Assembly: GCA_907164885.2 (NCBI GenBank)
Contig: OU015490.1
Location: 96,521,604 to 96,585,603, forward strand
Direction of reading: 5' to 3'
From: Dolomedes plantarius
Taxonomy: Eukaryota > Arthropoda > Arachnida > Araneae > Dolomedidae
Length of the DNA stretch: 64,000 bases
Translations under genes and position numbers: made by a program
Part shown: piece by piece, positions 23,229 through 35,097 of the stretch
Layout: the number at the start of each line of letters is the position of its first letter
How positions within the stretch are numbered: the first letter of the stretch is position 1
Notes under the pieces: model-generated
Told to the model about the DNA's origin: nothing
What the model saw: only the letters and a program-made list of their open reading frames with translations
The model's database searches: none

Positions 23229-24471
23229 GGGGTGTCGAAAATGGTGTCCGTGGTTTCAGTTGTTCATACCGGGAATAACAATTGACCGATCGGATTTTGC
23301 GTAGCAGCAGATGGCATATTAACCTTTTCCTTACTGGGTGGGATATCCTGAGAGTCCTGAGGCATATATTAATATGATGTTGGTCCTCCTTTTGCATCGA
23401 TGGCAGCCTGCACACGTCTGAGGAGACTTTCCATCAGTTTTTGATTAGTGTCCATAGGAAATCACTTCCAGGCGTCCATCACAGTTGAAGTGGGTGCTAT
23501 CAGTGAGGATGGTCGATTTGGCTGGCTACGTAATCTGCGTTCTAATTCGTCCCAAAGACGTTCAATGGGATTTAGATCGGAGTTCTGAGAAGTCCAGTCC
23601 AGTTTTTGAACACCCATTTCGTGAAACCATGCATGCGCAAGTCTCGATGTGTGAATGGAGCAGTTATCCTGCTGGAAGAGAAATGGGCCTTCCCCGATAT
23701 AGTGCCGTAGAGTTGGGAGAGCAGCATTGTGCAGGATGTCCACATGCATCTCAGAGTTCATGTTTCCAACCATAGGAACTAAGGAACCCAGTCCAAACCA
23801 GGAAACGCAACCACACATCATGATGCTGTCATCACCAAACTTAACAGTCGGCACAATGTAGTCACGTAAAAAGCGCTCGCCGGGCATCCGCCAAACCCAG
23901 ATACGTCCATTGGACTGCCAGATTGTAAAGCGAGATTCATCAGTCCAAAGAACAATTACATACTGGAGAGTGATGTTCGGCTTGTGAGAGGTTGAATGAC
24001 CATGGAATCCCACGTTTTTTAACTCTCGACGAACAGTCCTGCTGCAGCACTAACGCGTAATGAACTTTAGAACTCCTGAGTGATTTCAATCAACGAAGAG
24101 TTGCTATTTTGTTTCAATACCCTTCTCAGAGATCTACGTTCATTATTTTTTCGTCCTGCCACTTCGTTTTACTGCAGTTTCACTGCCTCGACATTTCCAC
24201 TTCACAATTACATCACTCACAGTGGAATTTGGCTTCTGTACAATGTCCGAAATTCCACTAACTGATTTCCCACAAAGGTGGCATCCCACTATAATGCCAC
24301 TATCATAGTCACTAAGCTCCTTTGACTTACTCATTGTCTCACTAACGTATAAACATGACCTGACAAACCACTACCAACACTTTTATTGCTTTCGGTTACG
24401 CATCAAATTACGTCACAGCCAAATCCACTTCTTTAGGAGGATGTCCGGATACTTTTGGCCAGATAGTGTAT
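23229..24471 (-). mobile_element. Tc1-like DNA transposon, family B
   Basis: The right end, reversed, reads CACTATCTGGCCAAAAGTAT and runs into (TA)n at 24472. The left end is badly diverged (CAGGGGTGTCGAAAATGGTG at about 23229) and only loosely alignable, so that boundary is approximate. The transposase gene inside is on the minus strand. Confidence 0.78.
23462..24334 (-). pseudogene. Tc1-like transposase (family B, D,D34E), broken
   Basis: The N-terminal frame (24334-24143, MSKSKELSDYDSGIIVG) contains the first HTH. The catalytic frame (24013-23462) has [25 protein letters not shown] and [18 protein letters not shown], with all three acidic residues present and 34 residues between the last two. 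The proline of the usual SPDLNPIE motif is replaced. The region between the two frames (about 24140-24015) is degenerate and has lost the second HTH reading frame. Confidence 0.85.
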
Positions 24472-24486
24472 ATATATATATATATA
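24472..24486. repeat. short (TA)n between two Tc1-like elements
   Basis: About 15 bp of TA is all that separates family B from family A copy 2. Confidence 0.8.
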
Positions 24487-25615
24487 TACTGAAGTGCCAC
24501 TGAATTAGGGATACCTACCTAGTAACGAGTTGGGCCTCCTCTGGCCTTGATAACGGCTGCCACACGACGAGGCATAGATTCAAGAAGTTTCTGGAAACGT
24601 TCAACGGGAATGGCTTGCCAAATATTGGCTAATGCTGTCCATAATTCAGTAAGGTTCTTTGGTGCTGTGTGATGGCCTTTCACGCCGTGTTCCAAAACAT
24701 CCCAAAGATGCTCAATAGGATTTAAGTCTGGGCTTCTAAGTGGCCAATTCATGACAGAGGAATGCTCATCCAATCAGCCAGTAGCCAACCGGGACTTGTG
24801 AGAGATACAGTTGTCTTACTGGAAAACTCCTTTACCGTGCGGATAACAGAACAGCATAAACGGATGGAGGTGATCACCCAGCAACTCTATGTACAGAATT
24901 GCATTGAGGGAGGTTGGTACACGAACCAAAGATCCCAAACTGTGCTACGAAAAAACACCCCAGACCATGGTTGAGCCACCATGCCCTTGTACAGTTAAAG
25001 CCAGACATGCAGGATCCATGGCTTCATGAGCCTGACGCCATATTCTCAGCCTCCCGTTAAGTAGTCGGAATCGAGACTCATCACTCCATGCTACTCGTTT
25101 CCAGTCCTCTTCACTCCAGTCTCTGTGCTCTCTTGCCCAGGCAAGACGTGCAACCCGTTGGCGAGTATAGAGCAATGCTACACTCGTAGGTCGACGGCTC
25201 CCGAATCCATACGGTGCTGCGAGCGTTGCACAGTCCGTTTACTGACTGTACGACTGGCACCGTCATTAAACTGGCTAGTAATTTAAGCTAATGTTTGGCT
25301 TCGCTGGCTACGTACAATACGCCTGAGCCGTCTCTCACCACGCACTGTCAAGGCTAATTGTCCTTTGCAGTTTGCCCGATCGCTAGTTTTTACCTACGAT
25401 ATGTCCTACGATATGTCGCCTACGATATGTCCGCGATCGAAGGTGTCTAAATCAGGCAGTTTACCCATACTGGCAATTCTAACAACTAATTCAGAACAAC
25501 CACAGTACGCGCTATATATGCAGTTACCATAGCACCCTCACTTGCGCATACATGATGCGCAGCGCTACACAATTTGCATAGGCTTTGCTATACCTAATTC
25601 AGTGGCACTTCAGTG
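24487..25615 (-). mobile_element. Tc1-like DNA transposon, family A copy 2
   Basis: It has the same TIRs as 1090-2321 (CTGAAGTGCCACTGAATTAG at the left; reversed right end CACTGAAGTGCCACTGAATT). At 1129 bp it is about 100 bp shorter, mostly from a loss in the N-terminal HTH region. At about 25393-25430 the word TACGATATGTC is repeated three times where copy 1 has one. Confidence 0.9.
24519..25470 (-). pseudogene. Tc1-like transposase (family A copy 2), broken
   Basis: The first catalytic block is intact (VAWSDESRFRLLNGRL, about 25095-25050), unlike copy 1. The second keeps its aspartate (DNCISHKS) but has a stop just before it. The third is intact (RSPDLNPIEHLWDVLE). Another stop interrupts ATG*LDEHSS near 24775. 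It lacks three residues that copy 1 has before VMNW. The N-terminus is frameshifted and shortened. Confidence 0.85.
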
Positions 25616-25636
25616 TATATATATATATATATATAT
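25616..25636. repeat. (TA)n microsatellite
   Basis: A short TA run marks the right edge of family A copy 2. Confidence 0.85.
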
Positions 25637-26545
25637 ACAGTGCCGTAACTAGGCACGGGCAGCAGGGGCCACCGCCCAATTACAGACCCCTTTCTCGATT
25701 ACCCTGTCTCTCTATTCTAAAAAAAAGTAACTGGCGCTTGCGCTGCCGCTGCCGGCAACGCCGCTGTCTAAAGCTTGTCACGCTATCTCCTCCGAAACCG
25801 CTGGGGGTATGGGGTCGAGACCGATACCAATCGATGCAAAACAATGTGGGGAAGAAAGTAAGACATGTCTCATATTCGTCGGACGGCTGTGACGTAAAAC
25901 CAAAGCCAAATTTTTTTTATTTTATGTTTTGTGGGAAAATATTGACTCTTTTATGTTCAGATTACGAAAACTCGCCAAAAAAGGATCGTAGAATTTTTTT
26001 TTACAATCTAAGACTACAGACATTTCTCTTTCAAAGACCTCATTTGTTTAAAAATAATTTAAAACAAATTGATATTTTTATTAAAATTGAAAACCCACTT
26101 TTTGGAAAAATTTATGCGTTTCGAGATATATAAATTCGATGCTCTCAGACTTATTATGTTACAAAGAAAATATTTATCTCAACTGGAAGATGAAAGCTTT
26201 CTCATTCATATAAACTTCATTACAAGTCTCTATCTTAAAATTTCGATTTTTAATTGAATTTTAAAGAAATACTTCAAAAAAATCTTCTCATTCGCTTCCT
26301 TTGCAGAAGGACATGAAAGAAGATCCAATTTTTCACCCATAGGCGGGCTTCATCCATTTCGCCGGGAGGGGGGGGAAGCTTCAACTGTAAACAAATGAAT
26401 GACTCAATCGCTGTAAACAACTATTGAGTCATTCATTCAAAGACTCAATAGTTGTCAATAAAAAAAATATTTATACCCGTGAGTTGATTTCAGTAACTTT
26501 TACTCTTTTTCCAGACCTCCAAGACTTACCGTTTTATTAAAAACT
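25637..26545. other. possible DNA-transposon end, then AT-rich sequence
   Basis: CAGTGCCGTAACTAGGCACG at 25637 looks like a terminus seen in several non-autonomous elements (CAGTG.CGTAACTAGG), but I found no matching right end. A GC-richer patch runs to about 25860. At 26393-26455 the word TGACTCAAT and its reverse occur three times (AATGACTCAAT, ATTGAGTCATT, GACTCAATAG), giving a short hairpin. No gene is supported. Confidence 0.4.
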
Positions 26546-28267
26546 AGCGCCCCGTCCCGACTTTGTCCGGGTTAATCAAAATATTACACCAAAAAATTTC
26601 CAGTTGATAGCCAATAAATTGTAATATTTTTTTTTTACCTTAAATGTCCAGTAAAAAGCGTAGTTCCAAATGTAGTTTTCTTCAATAAACCCTTTAACGT
26701 TGCCAGTTTCAAAAATCCTTTTTGTATTTATCAATACCCCCTCTACTTGAATCATAAAATATTAAACCTTTTCCTTACGGGGTGGGATAGCATATATCCG
26801 AAGCACATACTCTCGAAAAATACGGTGTAATGTCGGCAGAGAAATAGTCTCGAATTCCACTTCGTTGTGACTTTCCTAACGTCTTTGCCCCCAAACAACA
26901 ATTGGGTTACATTCTGGGAATGGAGGGTGAATCTTGCCGAAAAGGACTGAATAATAATCTTTTGTCGTTCTAGCTAGAGGCTATTTCTTTTCAGGGGAGA
27001 GACATCAGAAGGGCGGTTCACCCGCGGTTCATCCATTTTCAGCCTTTTGAGAGATGAAAGAGGCACGGAGTGCCGATGAACTACTATTGAAATTCTTCTT
27101 CAATAGTAAGAAATCAATAAGAATGCAATTAACCACTCTTTCCCCTTACCCCCAACGCTGAATGTCCCCCCACGTAAAATGGGGATAGGAAGTAGATAAC
27201 ATTTTCCCGTTGTAAAGAGCGATTTCGAAAAACGGACCCCGTAAGCTAAAGGGTGTTGCTATGGTTACTTGACTGCGGTTGACGAAGGAAAAGATGTAAG
27301 GTACATTTTAATGTACAAAAGTTGTACATTACCATCCACATACAAAATCTGCTCTCTCTCTTTATATATTATTATAGAAGTATAGATACACATTGGTATC
27401 CCAAAATTAGAATAAGAGATGAAATAAAAATACAAAAATAAAAAAGGATTTTAAGTAAAGAATATTTTTTAAATTATTTTAAGCACCTAAAATAATATTC
27501 AAAGTAATATTACGTTATTTATTAATTAAAGTTAATTTTTTAAAAGAAAGAGGTGTGCTTGAGACAGTAGTTTTATTCAAAAATAAAAAAGGATTTTAAG
27601 TAAAGAATGTTTTTTTTAATTATTTTAAGCACCTAAAATAGTATTCAAAATAATATTGCGTTAGTTATTAATTAAAGTTAATTTTTTAAAAGAAAGAGGT
27701 GTGCTTGAGACCGTAGTTTTATTCAAAAATATAAAAAGGATTTTAAGTAAAGGATGTTTTTTTAATTATTTTAAGCACCTAAAATAGTATTCAAATTTAT
27801 ATTACGTTAGTTATTAATTAAAGTTAATTTTTTAAAACAGAGAAGAAAAAAATGATAAAAAAAGGATTTTAAGTAAAGAATGTTTTTTTAAAAATAATAT
27901 TAATTTTTTTTTCAAACAATATTCCTAAAATAATATTCAAATTAATATTACGTTAGTAAAGAATTAAAGTTAATTTTTAAAAGACAAAGACGTGCCGGAG
28001 AACGGCTAGGTCCGAACCACTAGGTCCGCACCACGCTAAGGATCGTTGAAGACTTCGGCACAAAAAGCTGTAGAGGACAGTAGCGGTAACAATGGAGATT
28101 GTTAGGATTAAGCCCCTAACTTTATTTCTACTGATCAGATATACATAATATATAGCCTATGTCCATCTGGAATAATGTACTTTTCAAACAGTGAAAGAAT
28201 TTTTCAAATAGGTGCAGTGGTTCTGGAGATTAACCTCCGCGTACAAAATCGCTCTCTCTTTATATAT
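26546..28267 (+). repeat. dispersed repeats related to family R, with tandem insert
   Basis: The left end ACTAGCGCCCCGTCCCGACT with CTTTGTCCGGGTTAATC resembles the ends at 28268 and 32085. A tail-like block with TCTGCTCTCTCTCTTTATAT ends at about 27390 and a similar one with ATCGCTCTCTCTTTATATAT at about 28266. There are thus probably two elements head to tail. No conserved coding was found. Confidence 0.55.
27436..27985. repeat. tandem repeat, four units of about 126-147 bp
   Basis: The word AAAGGATTTTAAGTAAAG begins units at about 27443, 27588, 27735 and 27861. Each contains TTAATTAAAGTTAATTTTTA, and the first two also share AAAGAGGTGTGCTTGAGAC. Confidence 0.85.
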
Positions 28268-28342
28268 AAGTACTAGCTGAAAACCCGCGCTTCGCTACGG
28301 AGTACATTGAAATTAAATACAACGGTCAATGTCTGCAATTAA

Positions 28343-28385
<43 letters not shown>

Positions 28386-28968
28386 ATAAATACGACGATC
28401 AATGTATACAATTGATGTAAAAAAAAACATATTTATAAAAAAATCGTAAGGGATATTTTTATAGACAAAATAAAGTCCAATCGTCTGCCGCATTAGCAAG
28501 AAAAAAATATTTTTTTTTCTTTTTTTTTTCTTTGGCATGTGACGATAAATTTATTTAAAGTACCAGAAAAAGAAATCACGTGATCAGCATTTAATAAATT
28601 AAATTCTAAAAATTTATCTTTAAAAATTCACCAAAAATCAGGAAATGGAGTTAAAAATTCGAAAAAAATTTCATTTTGAAGGAATTTTCATGATCTTTCT
28701 CGTGATATAAATTTTATAACCCTCAATGTATCATTTTAAATGCAAACGTAAAAAAAGTTTAAAAAACAGCTTAAAAATTTAATTTTAAAAAAATCTAAGA
28801 AGAATTTTTGAAAAATCTTTCTTAGTGCACCCCTACACTATTAGAAGAATCGCCATGCAAAATTTCAGACCTTTAGGTCCAGCGGTTTGGTCTGTGCGTT
28901 GTATGTCAGTCAGTCAGTGAATGAATGAATGAATGAGTCAGTTACGGAACTGTTTTATATATATAGAC
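28268..28968 (+). repeat. dispersed repeat family R, copy 2
   Basis: It starts ACTAGCTGAAAACCCGCGCT and TCGCTACGGAGTACATT and ends with GTCAGTCAGTCAGTGAATGA and TTTATATATATAGACT. An internal (TA)n lies at 28352-28382. Copy 3 follows directly in the same orientation. Confidence 0.75.
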
Positions 28969-29750
28969 TAGCTGAAAACCCTCACTTCGCTACGGAGTAC
29001 ATTCAAAGTAAAAACATCGGTGAATGTATGCAATTAATGCCAATATATATATAATAAATACGACGATCAATGTATATAATTGATGTAAAATATATATATA
29101 TTTATAAAAAAATCGTAATCGATATTTTTATAGACAAAATAATGTAGAAGAAGATATTCAAATTAAATCTAATATAAAGAATACTAAAGAATATAGTACA
29201 GTTTCTAGAACATTTCTTTTACTGTATTTTAATATTTTTTTGGATAATGTCCAATCGTCTGCCGCATTAGCAAGAAAAAAAAATTATTTTTTGTCTATTT
29301 AGTTTTTATGCACGTGACGATAAATTTATTTAAAGTACCAGAAAAAGAAGTCACGTGATCAGCATTTAATAAATTAAATTCTAAAAATTAATCTTTAAAA
29401 ATTCACCAAAAATCATGAAGTGAAGGTGAAGATTCGAAAAAGATTTCATTTTAAAGGAATTTGTATGATCTTTCTCGTGATATAAATTTTATAACCCTCA
29501 AATTATTATTTTAAATGCAAACTTTAAAAAAGTAAAAAAAACAGCTTAAAAATTTAATTTAAAAAAATCTAAGAAGAATTTTTCAAAAATCTCTCTTAGT
29601 GCACCCCTACACTATAAGAAGAATCGCCATGCAAAATTGCAGCCCTTTAGGTCCAGCGGTTTGGTCTGTGCGTTGTATGTCAGTCAGTCAGTGAATGAAT
29701 GAATGAATGAATGAGTCAGTTACGGAACTGTTTTATATATATAGATAGAT
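28969..29750 (+). repeat. dispersed repeat family R, copy 3
   Basis: It is colinear with copy 2 and closely similar, with about 80 bp extra near 29140-29250 (TTCTTTTACTGTATTTTAAT). It ends in (GAAT)n and (GATA)n-like tails at about 29690-29755. Confidence 0.75.
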
Positions 29751-31874
29751 AGATATGATGTTTCTGTAAGTATTAAATCAGACAAAGGTAAATAACATCA
29801 GACTTTTAGAATTTCAGGGATTAGAAATATTTTGAGGAAAGTAATAAAATATTTCAGTTTTACGAAACCGATCTCTGTAATTAGAGTTTGAACAATTCTT
29901 AAAACTAATTTTTTTTATTTTATGGTTCTAAATTTTATCTATTATTATTTACTAAAACTAGCTATTTCTGCTTTTAATTGTACGGAAAACTCATTCTGTT
30001 GAAACAATTATACCTTTGTCTTAAACAAAAGATTCTTCATTTAGTCGATAGAGGATACCACTTGCATTTGAAACGAATTCCCCATTCGTAAGACTGGTGT
30101 AATCATGACTAAACTGTAAAATGTACTTTAAAATATCCGTAACTGGGAAATTTAATACCTATTTAAACGAAATTACGTTTGTACTGTTTCTAATAATTTA
30201 AAGAGAAAACTGTACTCGTTAAATAGGGTAAAAATGTTCCGTGACGTTAATTTTTGTGAGGTGTAACTTCTATACCAAATCAAGTTAAGGAATCGAATTT
30301 AAGGTCACTGATTTATCACTGATTTTTATTAAAATATAGATGATAAATATTTTCATGGAGGTTGGAAAATACACCAATATTTCGCAACCCTTCACTGAAA
30401 TATAATATTTAGAGTTCTGAAGAATGAAAAATGTTAAATAAAATCTATATTTTTTACTAAAAGCAGCTATTCGTATATTTATTAAAGCGTAGTACCGAGA
30501 TATCTTCGTTCTATAGTAAAAAAGATTTTAAATAAATGGGTCATGCATATGTAGCATTTCTTTTATATTTATAAAATTACAAAGAAAAATATTGTGATAT
30601 TTGCACTACGTAGATGTTAAACTCTATTCTTTACAAGTAACATTTGAATTACTTCGAGATAGAAAGATATCTAAATTGGAAATGCGATGTCCCACACTCA
30701 GCACCGTATGATGTCATTTAATATAATCGTCATGAAAGTATTATTACAATCTACTTTGTGTATTTATAGCATACAAACTGCTTAACATTTACGCAGAACT
30801 TGCGTAAACAACTTGCAGGCTAATATCATGCAAAACTTCCTGACACTTTAAAATAATGGCAGAAGAGTTTTGTGTAAATTGAGTACCATTAGGCCTCGGG
30901 CAGATCTCTTCCCAATTGCCATAACAGAAATATATCAGAAATTGGATTCTTCCTGAAATACTTACGATATAACGAGTTTATATCTCCGAACTTTATTACT
31001 CTTGCACTTATAGGTGTTGTTAAAAGAATGCATATAGCTTTTACCTAAAATTATGTAACTATCCTTAAATGTGGTGATAAAATATCGTTATTTACAGTGA
31101 TATGAACTTCATGCATTTTCAATGGTTGCACAAAACGTGAGGTATTATTCAAATCTTACTTTTACCAAAAGATGCGAAACATGGACTAAACAATAAAATT
31201 AAGTTTTAGATACTAGCATGTTTTAACGTCATTGGTTCTAAAATCAAATTTTGTGATATTTATGCTTTAGCGCTATTTTTAGAAAGAATACCTGTAATAA
31301 CCCTAAATGGTTCAGCATAAATTTAAGTATTAAAGAATATTTAGAAATTTAAAATAAAAGATTTTTGTTTAAGTAAATGCTTAACATTTCTCTTTTTATA
31401 TTAAAACTTTATATAATTTCTCTGGAAGACACATTTTGTTAAAAAAAAACAGTCCGAGTTTAAAGAGCCATTATTCATACAATATGACAAAATATTGAAT
31501 GCTAATTACAATTTGACTTATTGCGGTACTTTAGATAAACACAATCGCATAAATGGGACATATCCTGAAAAAAAAGGTGTAGTTCTCTAGTATTTTAACG
31601 CAGGGTATCACTTAAATTAGTGCAATGTGAGGAATTTATTTGCAGCTTAAACATATTTCATTATTTAATGTTACATGTGACTGTTAATGACCAAACCCCT
31701 CGATTATAATTCCGTAGCAGTAACAGATTACATTAATTATTTAATGAGGAATAACTTTTGACAATGGGATTTGAAGTCCATAATAGTTGGCTGAGATTTA
31801 TTGCTGCTGGAAATAAAAAGTTAAGGAATTTATTCATTTCTGAAATCTTAAAGCATTTATATTAAATTTTCGGT

Positions 31875-31876
<2 letters not shown>
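29751..31876. other. about 2.1 kb of AT-rich sequence without recognisable features
   Basis: No repeat shared within the window, no long frame and no RNA motif was seen. It is one of the few repeat-poor stretches here. Confidence 0.55.
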
Positions 31877-32088
<212 letters not shown>

Positions 32089-32101
32089 TACTAGCATTAT
32101 T

Positions 32102-32304
32102 GCCCGGCGTTGCCCGGGTAGATATATAGATATAAAATTTTTCATGCATTCCATCAAAAAAATACTGGGCTGCACCCCCCGCTCTTCATGTTCATTTGGC
32201 CAGACAGAATGCGCTTAGCACGTTTCTACTTAAATGATATACCCAGTATTCTTTTGATGGAAAGCATGAAAAATTTATATCTATTTATCTACCCAGGCAA
32301 TCAT
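32102..32304. repeat. fold-back repeat with arms of about 60 bp
   Basis: The left arm (GGGTAGATATATAGATATAA, TTTTTCATGCATTCCATC, AATACTGGG) and the right arm read in reverse (GGGTAGATAAATAGATATAA, TTTTTCATGCTTTCCATC, AATACTGGG) match with few differences. The loop is about 70 bp. The left edge has TTGCCCGGCGTTGCCCGGG, which resembles the ends of family R. Confidence 0.75.
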
Positions 32305-32704
32305 TCTTTAAAAATAATTTCATTAATTTTCTTATGCCTTAATATAACTAATGGACTAACAGTTCGGAATGAAAGTTATGTGTCGTTATGTTTCTCTGTT
32401 TAAAGAGCTTTACCTCCCACTGCTTAAAAAACCCCAAAACTCTAAAAGATATATCTTATATGATTTCACGGAATAAGTAATTTAAATACATATCGTATGT
32501 TTACTCTGTTTCGCGAACTTAGGGGAAAAAACCTGTAGAACTCTTAAACTTCTTCCCATTTTATGATCCTCAAACAATTAATATATTTAGATCAACAGAA
32601 GGCTTCCAAAAACTTCCAAACTTAATTTTTCTTTTTTTACTTGCTTTTTTTCCAAATTTTATTAAGTTCTATTAGTTTGAACATCATTGTCTAAAATTGT
32701 CTAA
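32305..32704. other. no recognisable gene
   Basis: AT-rich, no motif seen. Confidence 0.5.
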
Positions 32705-32900
32705 AGCAGCGGTTCTCAACCTTTTTAGACTCACGATTCCACTACGTAAGAAAAATAACCACCTCGTCCTCCCCCCCTCCGTTACCCCCAGACCAACTCT
32801 CAAACCACCCCGCTTTTCCCCAGCGTATCGAATTTGAATGGTTGTCGTAAAGGGACTGTATCCGCATTTAGGAGGTGCGCTTAGGTGCACAAAAATCATT
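32705..32900. mobile_element. hAT-like terminal fragment
   Basis: CAGCGGTTCTCAACCTTTTT is a typical end of ZBED/hAT-type elements and closely resembles the end at 45691 (CAGTGGTTCCCAACCTTTTG). Both are preceded by TCTAAAG. No transposase or matching right end was found here. Confidence 0.55.
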
Positions 32901-33053
32901 AAGAAATTAATTTTAAAAAAACTAATTGAGCCCCAAATTTCGTTTTTCCTGATTTAAGTTTCTAGGGTTCAAAACATTAACTATGCCGAATTTGGTCCCG
33001 GTGGGTGAAACAGTCTATGATTCTATAGAGGACAAACAAACAGACCAGCTCTT

Positions 33054-33056
<3 letters not shown>

Positions 33057-33115
<59 letters not shown>

Positions 33116-33138
33116 ATATCTGAATATGTATATGTATA

Positions 33139-33192
<54 letters not shown>
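33057..33192. repeat. (TA)n-(TG)n-(TA)n microsatellite
   Basis: TA to about 33096, TG to about 33116, then mixed and pure TA up to the element boundary at 33193. Confidence 0.95.
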
Positions 33193-33196
<4 letters not shown>

Positions 33197-34063
33197 GTGT
33201 CCCAAAACGACCCCATAAACTCTGCACAGGTAGATTCCTCGTTGGGAGTACATAAAAGCTGCGTTTACATGGACAACAATAATACCCGGGATTTACCCGC
33301 TAATAGGGAAAACCTTCGAAGTCCGTTTACATGGGACCACATTTTCACCCTGCTTTTACCCGTCTTACCGGAAGTAAAGGCCGTCACATGATTCGGCGGA
33401 AGTGATCCTCATACACCATCATTCCTTGCAAATCACGTTATGGGTTCGATCCCAGCCGGTGTCATACTTTTCCAAATTCACTGTATTGCTATTTTTAGCT
33501 TTCCATCTTCGAACTCCGCATTTATCTCGTTACGAAGTGTATGGTCCTGGGGAAGGCCTTTTTTTCCCCAATTGCTGTTCTTTTGACCTCGTATTCTTAA
33601 ATTTTAAAAATAACAACAACAAAAAAATCATAAACTTTAAAAATCCAAAAAGATTGAAAAACTTACAAAAATATTTTTTGTATTCTTATGATATCTGCTT
33701 TTCTGGGCCTCTTAATATTATTACTTTTTTGTTTTCCGTGGATTATTAGTCTTATCTAATTTTTCTTCTAAATTTTCTTAACTTGTAAGTCTATATTTTT
33801 TCTGTTAAAATTAACTTTTTTGTTTTAATTTAACTTTACTATTAATTTTTTTTCTTTTACCCGCGTTATTCTTACCTTAATATTTTAATTCATTACTTAA
33901 AATTTTAACTACTGAGCACTCCCACCTTGATTACATATATCTTGCTTACAGGAGATAAAGTCGACACGACCAATGCACTCCTCTTCTAAAACACAATTAC
34001 GTCTGCGTCTATTTGTTATTTAAATGCAGCATATGTCAGTCGCTGTTGATAATTATAGAACGT

Positions 34064-34312
34064 TTACGATTGTTTACTGTTGTTTTTAAAAATAAATTTA
34101 GAAAATAGATAGGAAAAAAGGAATATAAGAACTAGAAGATTGATGCGGATATTAGATATAATCGTACGATCTATGGCTTCATCGCTAAATTTAGTTTTTC
34201 CACAACAAAGAATGTGGGCAAAATTACGAAGCTCTGTTTGGTGGGAAGAAATTATTTTAAATTCCTGAAGTAATACAGACTGGAAAGAAAATTTTCCAAT
34301 CGATAGGTGCAT
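34064..34312 (-). CDS. 82-codon open frame in the nested transposon, unrecognised
   Basis: The frame reads MHLSIGKFSFQSVLLQEFKI ... NFAHILCCGKTKFSDEAIDR ... and ends in a lysine- and asparagine-rich tail. A CCGK pair is the only notable motif. It lies on the same strand as the 34639-34815 frame and could be a downstream exon or decayed gene. I cannot assign a family. Confidence 0.2.
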   Translation of the reverse strand: MHLSIGKFSFQSVLLQEFKIISSHQTELRNFAHILCCGKTKFSDEAIDRTIISNIRINLLVLIFLFSYLFSKFIFKNNSKQS

Positions 34313-34638
34313 TTTTTTTAAATTATAAGATTAATTGTAAGATACTTATTGTTTTAATAAATCCTTTTATAAAATCAAAATGTAATTTTGATTTCAATTT
34401 TGTTTCAGTAATTTTTAGTCATGTATAAATAAAAAAATCATAAATTGATATAAATAAATTTTTATCTGTGAATTCTAAAATAATTAATTTATAAATAAAT
34501 TTTAATGTTACGTTTAATTATTGATTATACTTATTAAATTTATTAATTTTACCATAACACTTTAAATGAAAATGTTACTGAAATTTTATTGAAATGAAAT
34601 TTTATTTCCTATTTTACATACCAGATGGCAGTACCATT

Positions 34639-34815
34639 CTATTTATAATGTAATTGGGGATGGTTCAGATCAAGAAATAAATGAAATCCTTCGGAAAAAA
34701 ATAGGCACTTTTCTACTGTTTTCTTGAAAATTATGCGATCGTTAAGGGGTTCCAGATCCTTCCATCGATCATTTAGCTGCATTTTCATGGATTCACACAA
34801 GATCAAATCCGCCAT
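34639..34815 (-). CDS. 58-codon open frame in the nested transposon, unrecognised
   Basis: The frame runs from an ATG at 34815 to a TAG at 34639. It starts MADLILCESMKMQLNDRW and contains KDLEPLNDR and ending LNHPQLHYK. It is only about 160 bp inside the right TIR of the element. The tryptophan and hydrophobic spacing (LNDRWKDLEPLN) is vaguely like Myb/SANT- or MADF-type DNA-binding helices found in some transposon accessory proteins, but this is a weak impression. It could be a first exon or chance. Confidence 0.3.
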   Translation of the reverse strand: MADLILCESMKMQLNDRWKDLEPLNDRIIFKKTVEKCLFFSEGFHLFLDLNHPQLHYK

Positions 34816-35097
34816 GTTATTTACTCCCAGCTTCGAAATGCATCATGGGTAATTAGCGGGTTTTATCCTGGGTCGAAGCAGGGTCGAAAATTCACCCTGC
34901 ATTTTTCCCTATCGTAGGGAAAAAGTAAGAAACGACCCTGCTTTTACCCAGGTTTTTGGCACATGTAAACGGCACTAAAAACTGCCCAAAGAAGCGTTCC
35001 TGTACGATCCATAGTTTACGAGAAAAATACGAAAAACAAAGTATGACGTCACTGCCAGTGCAAGAAACAACACTTTATTGAACATATCAACAGCATG

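Larger units (their letters stand above)
33258..34975. mobile_element. nested 1.7-kb DNA transposon, superfamily unassigned
   Basis: The left end reads GCTGCGTTTACATGG and the right end, reversed, GTGCCGTTTACATG. TAAAA is duplicated on both sides (33253-33257, 34976-34980), and the uninterrupted target can be read from the other TIR of the host element (CATAAAAACTGCCC), which confirms a 5-bp duplication. Subterminal words ACCCTGCTTTTACCC recur near both ends, and CCGTTTACATGGGA repeats at about 33322. No known transposase is recognised. A 5-bp duplication with these TIRs does not let me choose a superfamily. Confidence 0.85.

Noticed and set aside
23320..26785. Shared word CCTTTTCCTTAC(T/G)GGGTGGGATA at 23322 and 26765
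   Set aside because: The match does not extend beyond about 24 bp on either side, so I cannot tell homology from chance.
33402..33749. 115-codon forward frame in the nested transposon
   Set aside because: It has low-complexity lysine and asparagine runs, no motif, and is opposite to the two frames that looked slightly better.
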